Shown piece by piece: positions 10,701 through 20,555 of a stretch of DNA of 64,000 nt. Position 1 is the stretch's first letter, and each line of letters starts with the position of its first letter. A program made the position numbers and the translations under genes. A model generated the notes under the pieces. That model did no database searches and had not been told where the DNA came from. It saw only the letters and a program-made list of their open reading frames with translations. This stretch comes from Streblospio benedicti (Eukaryota > Annelida > Polychaeta > Spionida > Spionidae), in contig CM032668.1 in NCBI GenBank assembly GCA_019095985.1, positions 21,732,472 through 21,796,471 of the forward strand, in the 5' to 3' direction.

Positions 10701-11651
10701 GTACTAAAATTTACTTCGGCATGTCACGTCTGTTTGGCTAACAAATCTAACCAAAATAAAGAACACACAATCAGGCAAACAGAGCAAAATGTACCAATCA
10801 ATTTCTATAAAATATCTGTCGACCACGTTGGCCCCCTGCCAATGTCAAATAGGCAAAGGTACATTTTATGCTGTGTAGATTATCACTCTAACTACGTCAT
10901 TGCCATGACAACTACAACAACAAACTCTGAAGAAGTGATTCGTGAACTTTATAATAAAGTCTTTATGATTTATGGCATACCAAAATATTTGCAGACAGAT
11001 AATGCCTCCTGTTTTACATCGCACAGCTTCAAAGAGTTTCTGGCGTCGCATAATGTGCATCACACGCTTACGTCACCGTATATGCCGACCAGCAATGGGA
11101 GAATTGAACGTACCAATCAATCGGTGTTAAACTTACTACGTTGCCTAGCAACGGATAACCCCGACAAATGGACTGACTACCTACCTGCCGTATGTAACGC
11201 ACTCAATAATGCTTACAGCGCAACAACCAAAACGTCACCAAATGTCATGATATTTGGTAGACAGACAAGGACAGCATTTGACATTGATCTGTCTAACACA
11301 ATCCCGCACTCCGATCACCTACAGAACTTGCTGGAATTGCAGCAATACGCGTCTGAGCAAGCGTGGGCTAATAGAAACCAGCACAATATTAAAGACAAAA
11401 TTGAACATGACAAAAATTTAAAAGAATCAGATTTGCAAATAGGCCACCTGGTCTACTGGGTGAAGCCTCAATTAGACCCGCAAAAATCTTACAAACTACA
11501 GGAAAGAGCACGGGATCCATTCATTGTTGTGGACATACAAAACAACTGTGCCAAGCTCAAACACCTAACAGAAAACAAAATCTTGCCTAACCCAATAAAT
11601 ATTTCACAGCTAAAATTTCCCAAGTATCATCCATTCAATTTGCAAGATTAG
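7785..11651 (+). CDS. pol polyprotein of element Y
   Basis: One open frame of about 1288 codons that looks whole. In order: aspartic protease (LCDTGAAISACS, then ILGRPFL); reverse transcriptase (KLDLSSGYHQLAV, FARVPMGLSSAPSEF, catalytic YLDDILITS); RNase H (FCDASDLSIGGGLFQ, FERELLSVVY); and integrase with an HHCC zinc finger (H and H in HKKIAAHAGATR, then CHVC) and a DDE core (D in SVDHVGPLP, D in LQTDNASCF, E in SNGRIERTNQS). A proline-rich spacer separates RNase H from integrase. All listed catalytic residues are present. This is standard Ty3/gypsy architecture. Confidence 0.95.
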   Translation: MPLNHLASFQEIPVSNTLDVEFYSDSVVQLHFPNNKMFVKALCDTGAAISACSEAIMAKLLPQYKRSLVPSSRTFNVANNKRVKPIGSTALGFKIQNKWFSTQVFVFKELSHQFILGRPFLMENEAVLDFGKQTMSLKPARLHAIANHRIKPKSFCIIPTKITNKNAHVHFSTGQVGTVAQLHETTEIVDAIVSMSNNMAPVIVKNDTNKYINIFDGQNIAAFTMLSISDITEETNTEINALDAGSRADFDLTHIQNAQLRAEFDSMLKTNKEVFIDKNKNLGFCDIVKHKIQLKPDAKLKHATPYRYPPQVKEQIDKQIDYLLQQKVIEPSGNVIFSSPIIAVKKNSKKSHRHLDKDVPKEVRFCIALRLLNAQSVFKQYYMPSFDLILDFLSTQKGKYYSKLDLSSGYHQLAVHDSSKPLLGFHWNSRTYRFARVPMGLSSAPSEFSRALSMILDKHLNKSTILYLDDILITSNSLKDHIRDVHNVLQCLIKANLKLSPKKCQFAHTEIEYLGHLVSKDGYKPSTSHVHAIDTFPKPKENDKKSLRSFNGLVNFFNSFIPNRAELMKPLHTLALPETKWEWTEHHEHSFNTLKRIMTSKSFLHYPNFNEKFYIFCDASDLSIGGGLFQLDKEGHFCPIAFTGRALSKGEQKRCVFERELLSVVYVVTQFSLYLQEREFTIFSDNNSLVHLFQKSGNKLSPKIQRWMLLLQSYKFNIKHIKGKNNSCADFLSRRLYDFDFTRVDMRINEFPQLPGYDVIAPITRAQAKALTSAAAPALTPTAPHETQPSADKGRNAMDQSSCVTNEPQPSKHRVKPPHQMVNDDIDQADLPPSRPEITPSPTNDQPSMATHNCAHAKCKLAPEQLALEQRKCGKLLDLFNFLKFGHEPPTAARKQFVLAREQNHCLIGKDDLLVLITSNDIEKVCYKIVVPKHMQECVLYTFHKKIAAHAGATRTLQRIKDIYVWRGMHKDVLKFTSACHVCLANKSNQNKEHTIRQTEQNVPINFYKISVDHVGPLPMSNRQRYILCCVDYHSNYVIAMTTTTTNSEEVIRELYNKVFMIYGIPKYLQTDNASCFTSHSFKEFLASHNVHHTLTSPYMPTSNGRIERTNQSVLNLLRCLATDNPDKWTDYLPAVCNALNNAYSATTKTSPNVMIFGRQTRTAFDIDLSNTIPHSDHLQNLLELQQYASEQAWANRNQHNIKDKIEHDKNLKESDLQIGHLVYWVKPQLDPQKSYKLQERARDPFIVVDIQNNCAKLKHLTENKILPNPINISQLKFPKYHPFNLQD

Positions 11652-11819
11652 ACTTTCAATTCTAGGAGGCGTAGTCGGCTGCTCAACATGGTACCAAAGC
11701 AACGCGCGGTATGTAAGTCTCGTGAGAGCTAGATGCAATTCTTGCTAAACTCGCGATATAACCTCTGTCTTGCCGGTGACTTGCCTGGTCAGTGTCCAGT
11801 GGACTCTCCAACTGATTAA

Positions 11820-12163
11820 ATGGTCTTGTTATGTCAATGGGTGGCGATGGCCTTGTGTGTTAGCATGATAACAGCCAGTGCCATAAACCACGCTGATTTT
11901 CACGAATCAGTGGGAATTCTGTTCACGAATCATGAACGCGTGATACAAAAGCAGTTAGGCTCGGATATTCTTACAATAATAATCAAAATCCCGGATTTTC
12001 ATAACATTGATACGGATACAAATTTCAGCACTCAACAGGTATCGTGCCCGACTTTTCATCCGTTTCAAAATGAATGTACTAACGCAATTGAAGCTCTTGA
12101 TATTGAACTGGAGCGCAGAACACAACAAAGGAGTGAGCAAAATGAAGCACTACTTATTAAGTC
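11820..12163 (+). CDS. env-like N-terminal fragment of element Y
   Basis: A frame starting at an ATG 168 bases after pol. It has a signal-peptide-like start (MVLLCQWVAMALCVSMITAS), then an ectodomain-like stretch with paired cysteines (SCPTFHPFQNEC) and a heptad-like ELERRTQQRSEQNEAL region. Position and layout fit the surface part of an invertebrate retroelement envelope. The fragment stops where another element has inserted, and no fusion peptide is present in this piece. Compare the env piece at 28.9-29.4 kb, which has the downstream part of such a protein. Confidence 0.55.
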
Positions 12164-12656
12164 TGATCTATTTTGATCTGTATTTTAAGCTTTTTTTATT
12201 TAAAATCCAATAAGTTTTATTTAATATTGAGAGGTCCAAATGATAAAAGGAGTTTATTGAGGAATCCATGAAACATTTTCAAACTCATACATACAACTGA
12301 CACACACAAGTTCAAGTCACTATTATATAGAGAGAGCCTGATAGAGAGGCTGCCAATTGGAAGTGAGGCTGACTGTAGGAAAATGACGCTGATGGCTTTA
12401 TAAGTTCTGAGTAGATTTCTAGGGGATTAGTAGCTCTGAGTTGAGATCTTCAGATCATGGGATCTTCCTAGAAGTCTGAAGATTCGTATTGGACTAGTGG
12501 GATAGTGGGATATTGTGTGCTATTTATAAGTGAGTCTTCTAGAATTTCTATCATCTGTGGGATCTTGAAATTAGAATCAGTTCATGGGGACGGAATATGG
12601 TTTGGGGCACTTCCAATGTGCATACCAATTTACAATATGCATTTCTCACTGTATCA
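12164..12656 (-). repeat. LTR of element X, copy A
   Basis: About 493 bp with ends TGATAC...GATCA. On the minus strand it has a TATA-like TATATAATAG, then AATAAAC and AATAAAACTT poly(A)-type signals, before the CA end. A purine tract precedes its TG start. A second copy of the same purine tract plus TGATAC lies about 160 bp further out and is conserved in copy D, so the LTR could be longer. Confidence 0.55.
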
Positions 12657-13402
12657 TTCTCTCTATATTTGAAAAAATGAAAATTTGGTTTTGTTGAAAG
12701 TCATATTACAGAATGCAAATAAAGAAACTGAATATCTATAGCTAACAATATAAAGTTAAAATTTCATAAAGAAAAGAATCTATTTCAAAATTAAAATTCA
12801 TACGAGTATCATTCTCTCTATATTTGACAGGCTTGGCAAAGATGCTAGAAAGCATTACACATAGGTACAATTACTATTCATACAAAATCATTGCAATTCA
12901 TAAAGTCAATTCGTGAATTCGATAAACACAAAATACTCAACCGTAAACTACTGATATATTAAATGCCATATCCGGCCATTTGAGATAGCATAGCAATAAC
13001 AGCAATTACATTAATGAAAATTCATTAAACCCTATGTAATGAAACACCAACAAAATAAAACAGAATAATACACTCTATTACAATTACCCTATTACAAATT
13101 GTAGCACATGAATAAAGGGAAAACATAATATACAAAATAGAAAAGAACAATAAAATATATAACACAAAAGTAACAGTGCACTGAACTTCAAAGGTTAAGC
13201 ATAAACAGTATACCCGTTACAATTTCTAACCACCAAACCTTGAACTCGGACAATTACAGTACACATTCATTTTGGGAGGTTTATAGGCCATTAACTTATT
13301 TACTGGTAACAATGAGCTATTTACTATACGACCATTGGTGAGTTACACACTCTTTTTGTAACTCCTGGAGTGCACATCTCACCTCTCGGATAACAAAGTG
13401 CA
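12657..13402. other. AT-rich internal part of X copy A
   Basis: No coding signal. It includes the second purine-tract/TGATAC motif and many A/T runs. The sequence just before 13403 could hold the promoter of the short gene at 13403, but no clear TATA box stands out. Confidence 0.4.
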
Positions 13403-13623
13403 ATGGATAACCTTAATCAAATTAGGGATTCAATAAGGAATCGGTCCACCCGCGATCAAATAAACATTGCCTGTACACTGTTGGACGAAGTCGTGACCCA
13501 CCTAAACTCTACTGTTGTCCATAATTGGCACAGTTTGGGTCAAACTCGGGTCCGGCAGCTCATAGCTTGTACACGGCAAATACACACCATTAACGGTGCT
13601 GCAGGAAACCCCTTTTATGGCTG
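13403..13623 (+). CDS. Exon 1 of the accessory-like gene in X copy A
   Basis: Begins MDNLNQIRDSIRNRSTRDQ and ends ...NPFYG plus two bases at a strong donor (TG|GTAAGT). A diverged counterpart sits in copies C and D on the opposite strand (MDNLHAIRESLSSSSLRDQ). The two share about half of their residues, including RDQ, LL-x-EV, THL, TVV, WHSLG, TR-x-R-x-L, and a terminal PF-x-x-W spanning the splice border. The differences are mostly conservative (I/L/V, D/E), the signature of a protein kept under selection. It is predicted largely helical. Function unknown; it may serve for oligomerisation (inference). Confidence 0.6.
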
Positions 13624-14400
13624 GTAAGTGCTAGAAAATTCATTAATTAATTCCAACGAATGGTTTGAGCCTTTTATGGAGGGATGTTCACCCATATACT
13701 TAAAAGAACCGTATGATGTATTGTTACTGTCACTGTGATGTTAGATAAACTACGCATATTTAGTAGCAGTTATGAAATGATATAGTGTATAATCCCTTTT
13801 AAGTTTGCCTGACCACCACAAGCATGTGAAAATGTTACATTGTCAAAACTACTACAATGACGGCAATATGTCAGTCTGTGCATATTGGTGTGCAATGACC
13901 TACAGGGACCGAGCACATCTGCTTCACCTCATAAATAAAATCTATGTCACCAGTCAATGTCACCATTGGCTGTTCAGCCTAAACACACCTGGCAATAGGC
14001 TATGCTGACAACTAGTCCTGTGTAGGCTAGTATGAACAATTAGCTAGTCCCGATGAGTTGAGCACAGTAGAAACAAAACATTTTGCAACTTTTGCAACTT
14101 TTACACAAAATGAGTGAGCAAACGGAAAAACACAAAAACAAATGAGGTCACTCAAACATCACTCACTGTGCACATTACATTGTGCTGTATATATAGGTGT
14201 GTCTGTATAATTCAGAACTATGTGCCCAATTTGCAGTTATGATAGCAAAACACTTTGTTTTGTTACAAATATAACTGGATACATACAACACAATATGGAT
14301 TCAATTAATATAGCTTTATGTATAGCAGGAGTATATTGACATGTGGATTTCCTAGAATATGACAAATCATGTTTTCATGACAGAAAAATGACTATTCTAG

Positions 14401-14728
14401 GGAACCATTGCTAAACCAAGTTTTGGGAGCGTCTAGCCGTCTACGACGCAATTATCGTCGCTTCCTGAGACACCGGGGACGCCACAGCAATCAAACACGC
14501 ACGCACGTATCTCCCACTACGATGTCACAGGCCGAAGTATTGCGTGTGCCACCACCCGTTCTTGCTACTGTGGTGCAAATCCGAGATGCTGTGGCAACTA
14601 CGAGTCCACTGTATGCCCAGCGGCTAATGCCAGCTACACCGGTAATATTTTTGGATCCGGCAATATCCGGTAACTTATTTAGTATGATTGGCACCATATA
14701 CTGTTCACAACAGCGCCTGCCTCCCTAG
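14401..14728 (+). CDS. Exon 2 of the accessory-like gene in X copy A, arginine-rich
   Basis: Follows an acceptor (actattctag) whose phase matches the donor at 13624. It contains an arginine-rich stretch (SRLRRNYRRFLRHRGRHSNQ), then MSQAEV and a hydrophobic block (ATVVQIRDAVA), ending ...RLPP. The counterpart in copy C has [21 protein letters not shown] and [11 protein letters not shown]. About half the residues agree, and the acceptor position and phase are the same. Short arginine-rich helices followed by a hydrophobic signal are typical of retroviral RNA-binding regulators such as Rev and Rex. No sequence homology to those is claimed; the likeness is one of architecture. Confidence 0.55.
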
Positions 14729-15323
14729 AGCCATCGCGGTGAGCGCGTTTCACAGGATGAAGGCTCCCGGCGAACCCCTCAGAAAAATATTTAGACATTC
14801 GTGTTTTGAGCAGACTGATAAAAGCAGCGTGCGCGATTTTCCGACACGACTACTCTGCTCTCGTCTCCACTAGCTGTGCTGGCTAGACTTCGTCAAGCAA
14901 ATTGAGGCTGGAGTGGCCGTCAGTCGACCCGTTGATATCTGTGCACCCCTTCAATAGTTTGTCGTTACTCTTTTAAAGTTTAAAAATCTTGTATATAGTA
15001 TTATGGATTCTGGACTATAGTTAAATCATGGTAGCAAACATTAACAGCTGATGGAATAAATAATAAATTAGTGACTTCAAATGGATGTCTCCTCATTCTA
15101 CTGACTAAAAACCACCTACAGTTCATAAACAGTATAAGTGCGCATCCACAACATAACATAACCGAGCCATAGCAGCTTTTTCCCCCTGCTGTGATCACGA
15201 GAGAAGAGACGCAACTGTTTTCCCCTTGGGGACTTCACCCAGGAGCCTCTAGGAGAACTGACACCCCCCGCTGCATTCCCCCCGGGGGAGGCAGGAGAGG
15301 AAAAGGAAAACCTGGATGCGACA
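14729..15323. other. Region between X copies A and B, no gene seen
   Basis: The remainder of copy A to about 14826, then unassigned sequence. From about 15180 the DNA is rich in short C and G runs that resemble base-calling noise. No convincing coding frame. Confidence 0.4.
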
Positions 15324-18106
15324 GCATGATAACAGCCAGTCCCATAAACCCCCTGTTTTTCCCAAATCAGTGGGAATTTGTTCCCCAAATCATGGCGAAA
15401 ACAAAAGCAGTTACCGGATTTTCCCCTTTAATTCAAAACCCCGGTTTTCATAACATTGTCGGATACCCAGCACTCAACAGGTTCGGCCCATTTTACCCGT
15501 TTCAAAATAATTACAAACCCAATTGAAGCTTTTGATATTGAACTGGGCGCAGAACACAACAAAGGAGGAGAAAAAAGAAACCCCCTTTAAGTCTGATCTA
15601 TTTTGATCTGTTTTTTAAGCTTTTTTTTTAAAAAATCCAATAAGTTTTATTTAATATTGAGAGGCCCAAAAATGATAAAAGGAGTTTTTGGGAATCCATG
15701 AAACATTTTCAAACTCTAAATACAACTGACACACACAAGTTCAAGTCACTTTAAAGAGAGAGCCTGATAGAGGCTCCAATTTGGGAAGGAGGCTGACTGT
15801 GGGAAAAGCCTGATGGCATAAGTTCTGGTAGTTTTCCGGGGGATAAGTAGCTCTGAGTTGAGATTTTCAGATCAGGGGATCTTCCTAGAAGTCTGAAGAT
15901 TGTATTGGACTATGGGATAGGGGGATTTTTTGTGCTATTTAAAAATGAGTCTTCTAAATTTCTATCATCTGTGGGATTTGAAATTAGAATCGTTCATGGG
16001 GGGAATATGGTTTGGGGTTCAATGTGCATACCAATTTAAATATGCATTTCTTTATCATTTCTCTCTATATTTGAAAAATGAAAATTTGGTTTTTTAAAGT
16101 CATATTACAGAATGCAAAAAAGAAACTGAATATCAAAGCTAACAATAAAAAGTTTTTCAAAAAAAAAATCTATTTCAAAATTTTCATACAGTATCATTCT
16201 TTTATTTTGAATTGGGCAAAGATGCTAAAAAAGCATTAAAATAGGTACAATTACTATTCATAAAAATCATTCAATTCAAAAAAAGTCAATTGTGAATTGA
16301 TAAACACAAAATACTCAACCGAAAACTACTGATATTTTGTTCCGGCCATTTGAGATAATAGCAATAACACAATGACTTCTAAAAATTTAAAACCCATTAA
16401 TGAAACACCAAAAAAATAAAACAGAAAAATACACTCTATTAAATTCCCCATTTCAAATTTGGGAAAATAAAGGAAAAAATAATATCAAAATAGAAAAAAA
16501 AAAATAAAAAATATAACACAAAAATAACAGTACTGAACTTAAAAGGGTTAACAAAAAAGTATATTACAATTTCTAACCACCAAACCTTGAACTGGACTTA
16601 AATACACATTCATTTTGGGAGGGAAGGCCATTAACCTATTTACGGGGAACAATGAGCTATTTATACCACCATTGGTGGTTACACACTCTTTTGTAACTCC
16701 TGGGGTACATCTCCTCTCGGATAAAAAAGTGCAATGGATAACCTTAATCCATTAGGGATTCAATAAGGAATCGGTCACCGCGATCAAATAAACATTGCCT
16801 GTACACTGTTGGGCCGAAGTCGTGACCCGCCTAAACTCTACTGTTGTCCATAATTGGCTGGTTGGGTCAAACTCGGGTCCGGCGGCTCATAGCTTGTACA
16901 CGGCAAATACACACCATTAACGGTGCTGCAGGAAACCCCTTTTATGGCTGGTAAGTGCTAGAAAATTCATTAATTAATTCAACGAATGGTTTGAGCCTTT
17001 TATGGAGGATGTTCACCCATATACTTAAAGAACCGTGAGATGTATTATTACTGTCACTGTGATGTTAGATAAACTACGCATATTTAGTAGCAGTTATGAA
17101 ATGATATAGTGTATAATCCCTTTTAAGTTTGCCTGACCACCACAAGCATGTGAAAATGTTACAGTGTCAAAACTACTAATGACGGCAATATGTCAGTCTG
17201 TGCAATCAGTGCAATGACCTACAGGGACCGAGCATCTGCTTCACCTCATAAATAAAATCTATGTGCAGAGTCAATGTCACCATTGGCTGTTCAGCCCTAA
17301 ACACACCTGGCAGCAGGCTGTACTTTGACAACTAGTCCTGTGTAGGCTAGTATGAACAATTAGCTAGTCCTGGGTGGGTTGAGCACAGAGTAGAAACAAA
17401 ACATTTCTAGCTTCTGCTTTTACACAAAATGAGTGACAGCGGAAAAACACAAAAAACAAGTGAGGTTTCTCAAGATCACTCACTTTTGCACACTACATTG
17501 TGCTATGTATAGAGTGCGGCTGTATAGAGAAGGTAGAGACAATGTGCCCAATTGCAGCAGTTATGATAGCAAAACACTTTGTTTTTTTACAAATATAACT
17601 GTATACAACACAATATGGATTCAATTAATATAGCTTTATGTATTGCAAGGAGTTGTATTGACATGTGGATTTCTAGAATATGACAAATCATGTTTCATTA
17701 CAGAAAAATGACTATTCTAGGGAACCATTGCTAAACCAAGTTTTGGGAGCGTTCTAGCCAAATACACGACGCAATTATCGTCGCTTCCTGAAAGACAAAT
17801 CGGGACGCCACAGCAATCAAACACGCCCAAAACTCCCTACGATGTCACAGGCGGATTGGGGCACCATTCTTTTCTACTGTGGTAAAAACCGAATGCTGTG
17901 GGAATACGATCCACTGTATGCCCGGCTAATGCCAGCCCCGGTAATATTTTTTTATTTTTTGGGTCGGGAATATCCGGTAACTTATTTAATGATTGGCACC
18001 TTCTGTTCACAACGCCTGCCTCCCTAGAGCCATCGGGTGGCGCGTTTCAAGGATGAACCGGCGAACCCTCAGAAAAAAAATTTAGACATTGTGTTTGGCA
18101 GACTGT
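15324..18106 (+). repeat. Copy B: corrupted repeat of 11861-14826
   Basis: This block follows 11861-14826 base for base (end of the Y env fragment, X LTR, both short exons) but with many small deletions and lengthened homopolymers throughout, in coding and non-coding parts alike. It stops 215 bases before the 100-N gap. The error pattern looks like an unpolished long read at a contig end rather than natural decay. The two exons of the X accessory-like gene are still recognisable (about 16734 and 17732) but not readable as a gene. Confidence 0.75.
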
Positions 18107-18321
18107 TTACAAAAAAAAATTTTTAGAGATAAATACATTTTTTTATATCCCCAAAAAACATTTGGGTATCTCAAAAATACACTATTAGCATTTTTAATCA
18201 AAAGGAACATAAGTAGGGAAATTTAAAATCTCTTGGGTCGATTGTTGACACTGCGGCAATTTCTCGCAGAGTACGGTACTTGTATTGGCAAAATTTGTTT
18301 CCCAAATTTTCTAACATACAA

Positions 18322-18421
18322 NNNNNNNNNNNNNNNNNNNNNNNNNNNNNNNNNNNNNNNNNNNNNNNNNNNNNNNNNNNNNNNNNNNNNNNNNNNNNNN
18401 NNNNNNNNNNNNNNNNNNNNN
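18322..18421. other. Assembly gap, 100 N
   Basis: A run of exactly 100 N, the customary placeholder for a gap of unknown size. Order and orientation of sequence across it should not be trusted. Confidence 0.99.
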
Positions 18422-18520
18422 TCAATAAACTCCTTTTATCATTTTGGACTTCTCAATATTAAATAAAACTTATTGGATTTTAAATAAATAAAGCTTAAAA
18501 TACAGATCAAAAACAGATCA
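18422..18520 (+). repeat. 3' end of an X-family LTR
   Basis: Starts directly at the gap and matches the last ~100 bp of the LTRs in C and D (AATAAACTCC, AATAAAACTT, ...CAGATCA). It ends in CA two bases before a primer-binding-site-like sequence, the normal arrangement for a 5' LTR. Confidence 0.7.
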
Positions 18521-18522
18521 AT

Positions 18523-18550
18523 TGGTGGAGATGTCGGGGATTGAACCCGA
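18523..18550 (+). promoter_or_regulatory. Primer-binding site of element X (28-nt tRNA complement)
   Basis: Starts TGGTGGAGATGTCGGGGATT. Its reverse complement is a clean tRNA 3' end: a T-arm with a five-pair stem (TCGGG/CCCGA) around the loop TTCAATC, a seven-base acceptor strand (CATCTCC), A, then CCA. It follows the LTR end by the dinucleotide AT. I could not assign the amino acid. A minus-strand gag frame also reads through this stretch, so the neighbourhood is rearranged. Confidence 0.65.
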
Positions 18551-18551
18551 G

Positions 18552-19519
18552 AGCTCCTGTTGTTTGAAAGTCCGCTTTGTCCTCCAAAATTATTGTTGTT
18601 TCTGTATGGGATCCTCTCACTGCTCCTGTTGTTGCTCCTGTATGGGCTCCTGTCGCTACTCCTGCTGTTCCTGCTTCTGGTGCTATCACCTCCCGCTGCC
18701 GGGCTGTGGAAGCGCACCTATTTGTTTTCTGAGATGGCCTTACCATGAGCATGCTTTGCTGAGCCACCTGTTTCTGAAGCGCGGAAATGACTTCGTTCAC
18801 GTCGTTAACAGGCCATAACTTCTGTGACTCCTCAATCACTAATGCAAATTGTTCAGCTTCTTGCATATTGACTGGCCTCACTTTTATCAACTCAGACTTA
18901 ATGTCAGTCCGCAGTCCTTTAGTAAAGATGGCCACCTGGTGTGCTTCATCTTCAATCCCAGCATTTCTCATTCTAAGTGTTATTGACTGTATGTAGTCAC
19001 TAACACTTTCTGTGTCCCCTTGTGACTTGTCCAGCTGCTGGTAAATATTTAAAGGCGTTTGTGAAGCCTTGCCAAACTTTTGAGCAAGTCTATGTATGCT
19101 AGCTTCAAAATCGCCCCTAATCCCTTCTGGTAGAGACTGGTAGTACAACTTAGGTCTACCACCTAAGACCATGGGTAAAGCCCTGCTTCTCTGAGCTGTA
19201 CTCATTTGCATGTAGTTAAAATGTTCGAGTAACTCGTGGATATGGGTGGTTGAAGACTTGGGCCTTTTGGAGCATTCTCCTTCAAGGCAAGCTGCCCTAG
19301 AAGCCTTGTGTTCGCAGCTATGGCTTCTGATAAGTCCCTCATAATTTTATCACCCGCTAAAACACCAGGTGTTCCTGCCGCCTCCTTCAAGTCAATCGCT
19401 TTTGCCTCACTTGTACTCATGTCTGTGTTGTTATTGTCTATCACATATGGTAGGAGGTTCCAATTTAAGGCACGAGCAGAGGTAAGTCTTAGATTATAGT
19501 TCCCAGCACTCATTAACAC
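18552..19519 (-). pseudogene. gag fossil, minus strand
   Basis: Two adjoining minus-strand frames. The upstream one (from 19519) has an N-terminal gag-like region. The other has capsid-like text typical of Ty3/gypsy gag (YYQSLPEGIRGDFEASIHRL, then QQLDKSQGDTESVSDYIQSI and FTKGLRTDIKSEL) and a G/A/T/R-rich tail. It is broken about once. It faces the X primer-binding site in the wrong direction, so it belongs to another element. Confidence 0.7.
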
Positions 19520-19674
19520 ATCCTTTTCAAGTACACCTCACATGAAAGAATGAACTACTTATCTTCTATTGTGGTATCCTTACATCCAAGAAACACAATA
19601 ATCCCACAATTGTTCATACAATTTCCTCACTTATCCAAGAAAGCACAATCATTTCAAAATCAATTTCACTTTCA

Positions 19675-19959
19675 TCAAGCTATTGTTCTTATTTCGACAT
19701 CTCCGCCAAATATAACATTAAATGGTGTCAAACCAAAGGCTGAATGCACTGAATTGTTCAGTGCAAAAGTTACTGCCGGCAGATGCCTGTCCCAATTTTT
19801 GGGATCCTGGGAAGTGAGTGTCCTTAATGAATTGGTAGTGTCTCTGTTTCGTACCTCAGCCATTCCATTTGCTTGTTGACTCCCATGTTTTATGCCCAAT
19901 GTCTGGGTGATCTGATAACATCTAGAACATTGTTTGATGTTGTAGAAATGCCTTTCCAT
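19675..19959 (-). pseudogene. Integrase fragment, minus strand
   Basis: The end of a DDE integrase core: LGIKHGSQQANGMAEV matches the segment around the catalytic glutamate (usual form H-P-x-x-N-G-x-x-E). Then WDRHLPAVTFALNNSVHSAF and GLTPFNVIFGG follow, standard for Ty3/gypsy and related integrases. A short fossil piece only. Confidence 0.75.
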
Positions 19960-20167
19960 GTAGAAACACCATGAGTTCTAATCAGACTGAGACATCGATA
20001 TATATCTTTTTGAATCTGATAACCTGGCCGTTTCACAGAATTCGCACTCCATTTTTTTTCACCCGCCAATATTACCACCCTGTCATCACAACAATTGTAG
20101 AGTTTACACTTGTGTTCGAGCGTGCATTCTCCAATCCCATGTGAAATATGGCACATTTGTTTCCATG
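19960..20167 (-). other. Unassigned sequence next to the integrase fossil
   Basis: The minus strand stays open through here and into the integrase piece, but I recognise no motif. It is probably more of the same retroelement remnant. Confidence 0.3.
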
Positions 20168-20311
<144 letters not shown>

Positions 20312-20320
20312 CCACAATGT

Positions 20321-20555
20321 GCCTGGCACCGGCCGTTGTGCTAAAAGAAGACTTGACGAAGCCACAGCATCAGGTATTTGCACCACAGTGGCAGAAGTGG
20401 ATGGAGACAAATGCGACACGTCAGCCTGCGACATTATGGGAGGCAGTACGTAGATATTTGTTTGGTTGCCACTGCTGACTCGGTGACGCCTTGAACGGCG
20501 ATAGCCACGCCGTAAATGTCTAGCACCCCGCAATACGTGATTTAATGATGGCTCC
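20321..20555 (-). CDS. Exon 2 of the accessory-like gene, X copy C
   Basis: Starts after an acceptor (attattgcag) with the same phase as in copy A and carries [21 protein letters not shown] and [11 protein letters not shown]. It runs into the AT microsatellite, so its end is lost in this copy. Conservation against 14401-14728 is about 50% at the protein level. Confidence 0.55.

Larger units (their letters stand above)
6721..12163 (+). mobile_element. Element Y: env-bearing Ty3/gypsy-like LTR element fossil, 5' LTR not found
   Basis: The internal region of an LTR element in the order gag, pol (protease, reverse transcriptase, RNase H, integrase), then the beginning of an env. It lies in the same orientation as the host exons, apparently inside an intron. 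The gag and pol frames look whole and well preserved, so the copy is fairly young. No 5' LTR is seen. The env is interrupted where the LTR of element X (copy A) begins at 12164. Domain order with integrase last is that of Ty3/gypsy and retroviruses, not Ty1/copia. Confidence 0.85.
12164..14830 (-). mobile_element. Element X copy A: 3' LTR and adjoining internal region (fossil)
   Basis: Read on the minus strand, the LTR ends ...GATCA at 12164, and its start (TGATAC) lies at 12656 just after a purine tract (TATAGAGAGAA). Related copies lie at 15.6-18.1 kb (B, same orientation) and 20.3-22.95 and 23.94-26.08 kb (C and D, opposite orientation). Different flanks at the GATCA boundary (env of Y, a Z leader, and a PBS) show that this is a true element end. 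The far end is not resolved; A and B stop matching near 14826. The internal part carries a two-exon open gene on the strand opposite to the LTR. Confidence 0.6.

Noticed and set aside
8435-11063. Several minus-strand frames across pol of element Y
   Set aside because: Shadows of the intact plus-strand pol.
18510-18600. A real tRNA gene at the X primer-binding site
   Set aside because: Only the T-arm and acceptor end are tRNA-like; no anticodon stem or matching 5' acceptor strand is found upstream.
18522-18818. Plus-strand cysteine-rich frame beside the gap
   Set aside because: Antisense of the G/A/T/R-rich tail of the minus-strand gag; cysteine content follows from codon composition.
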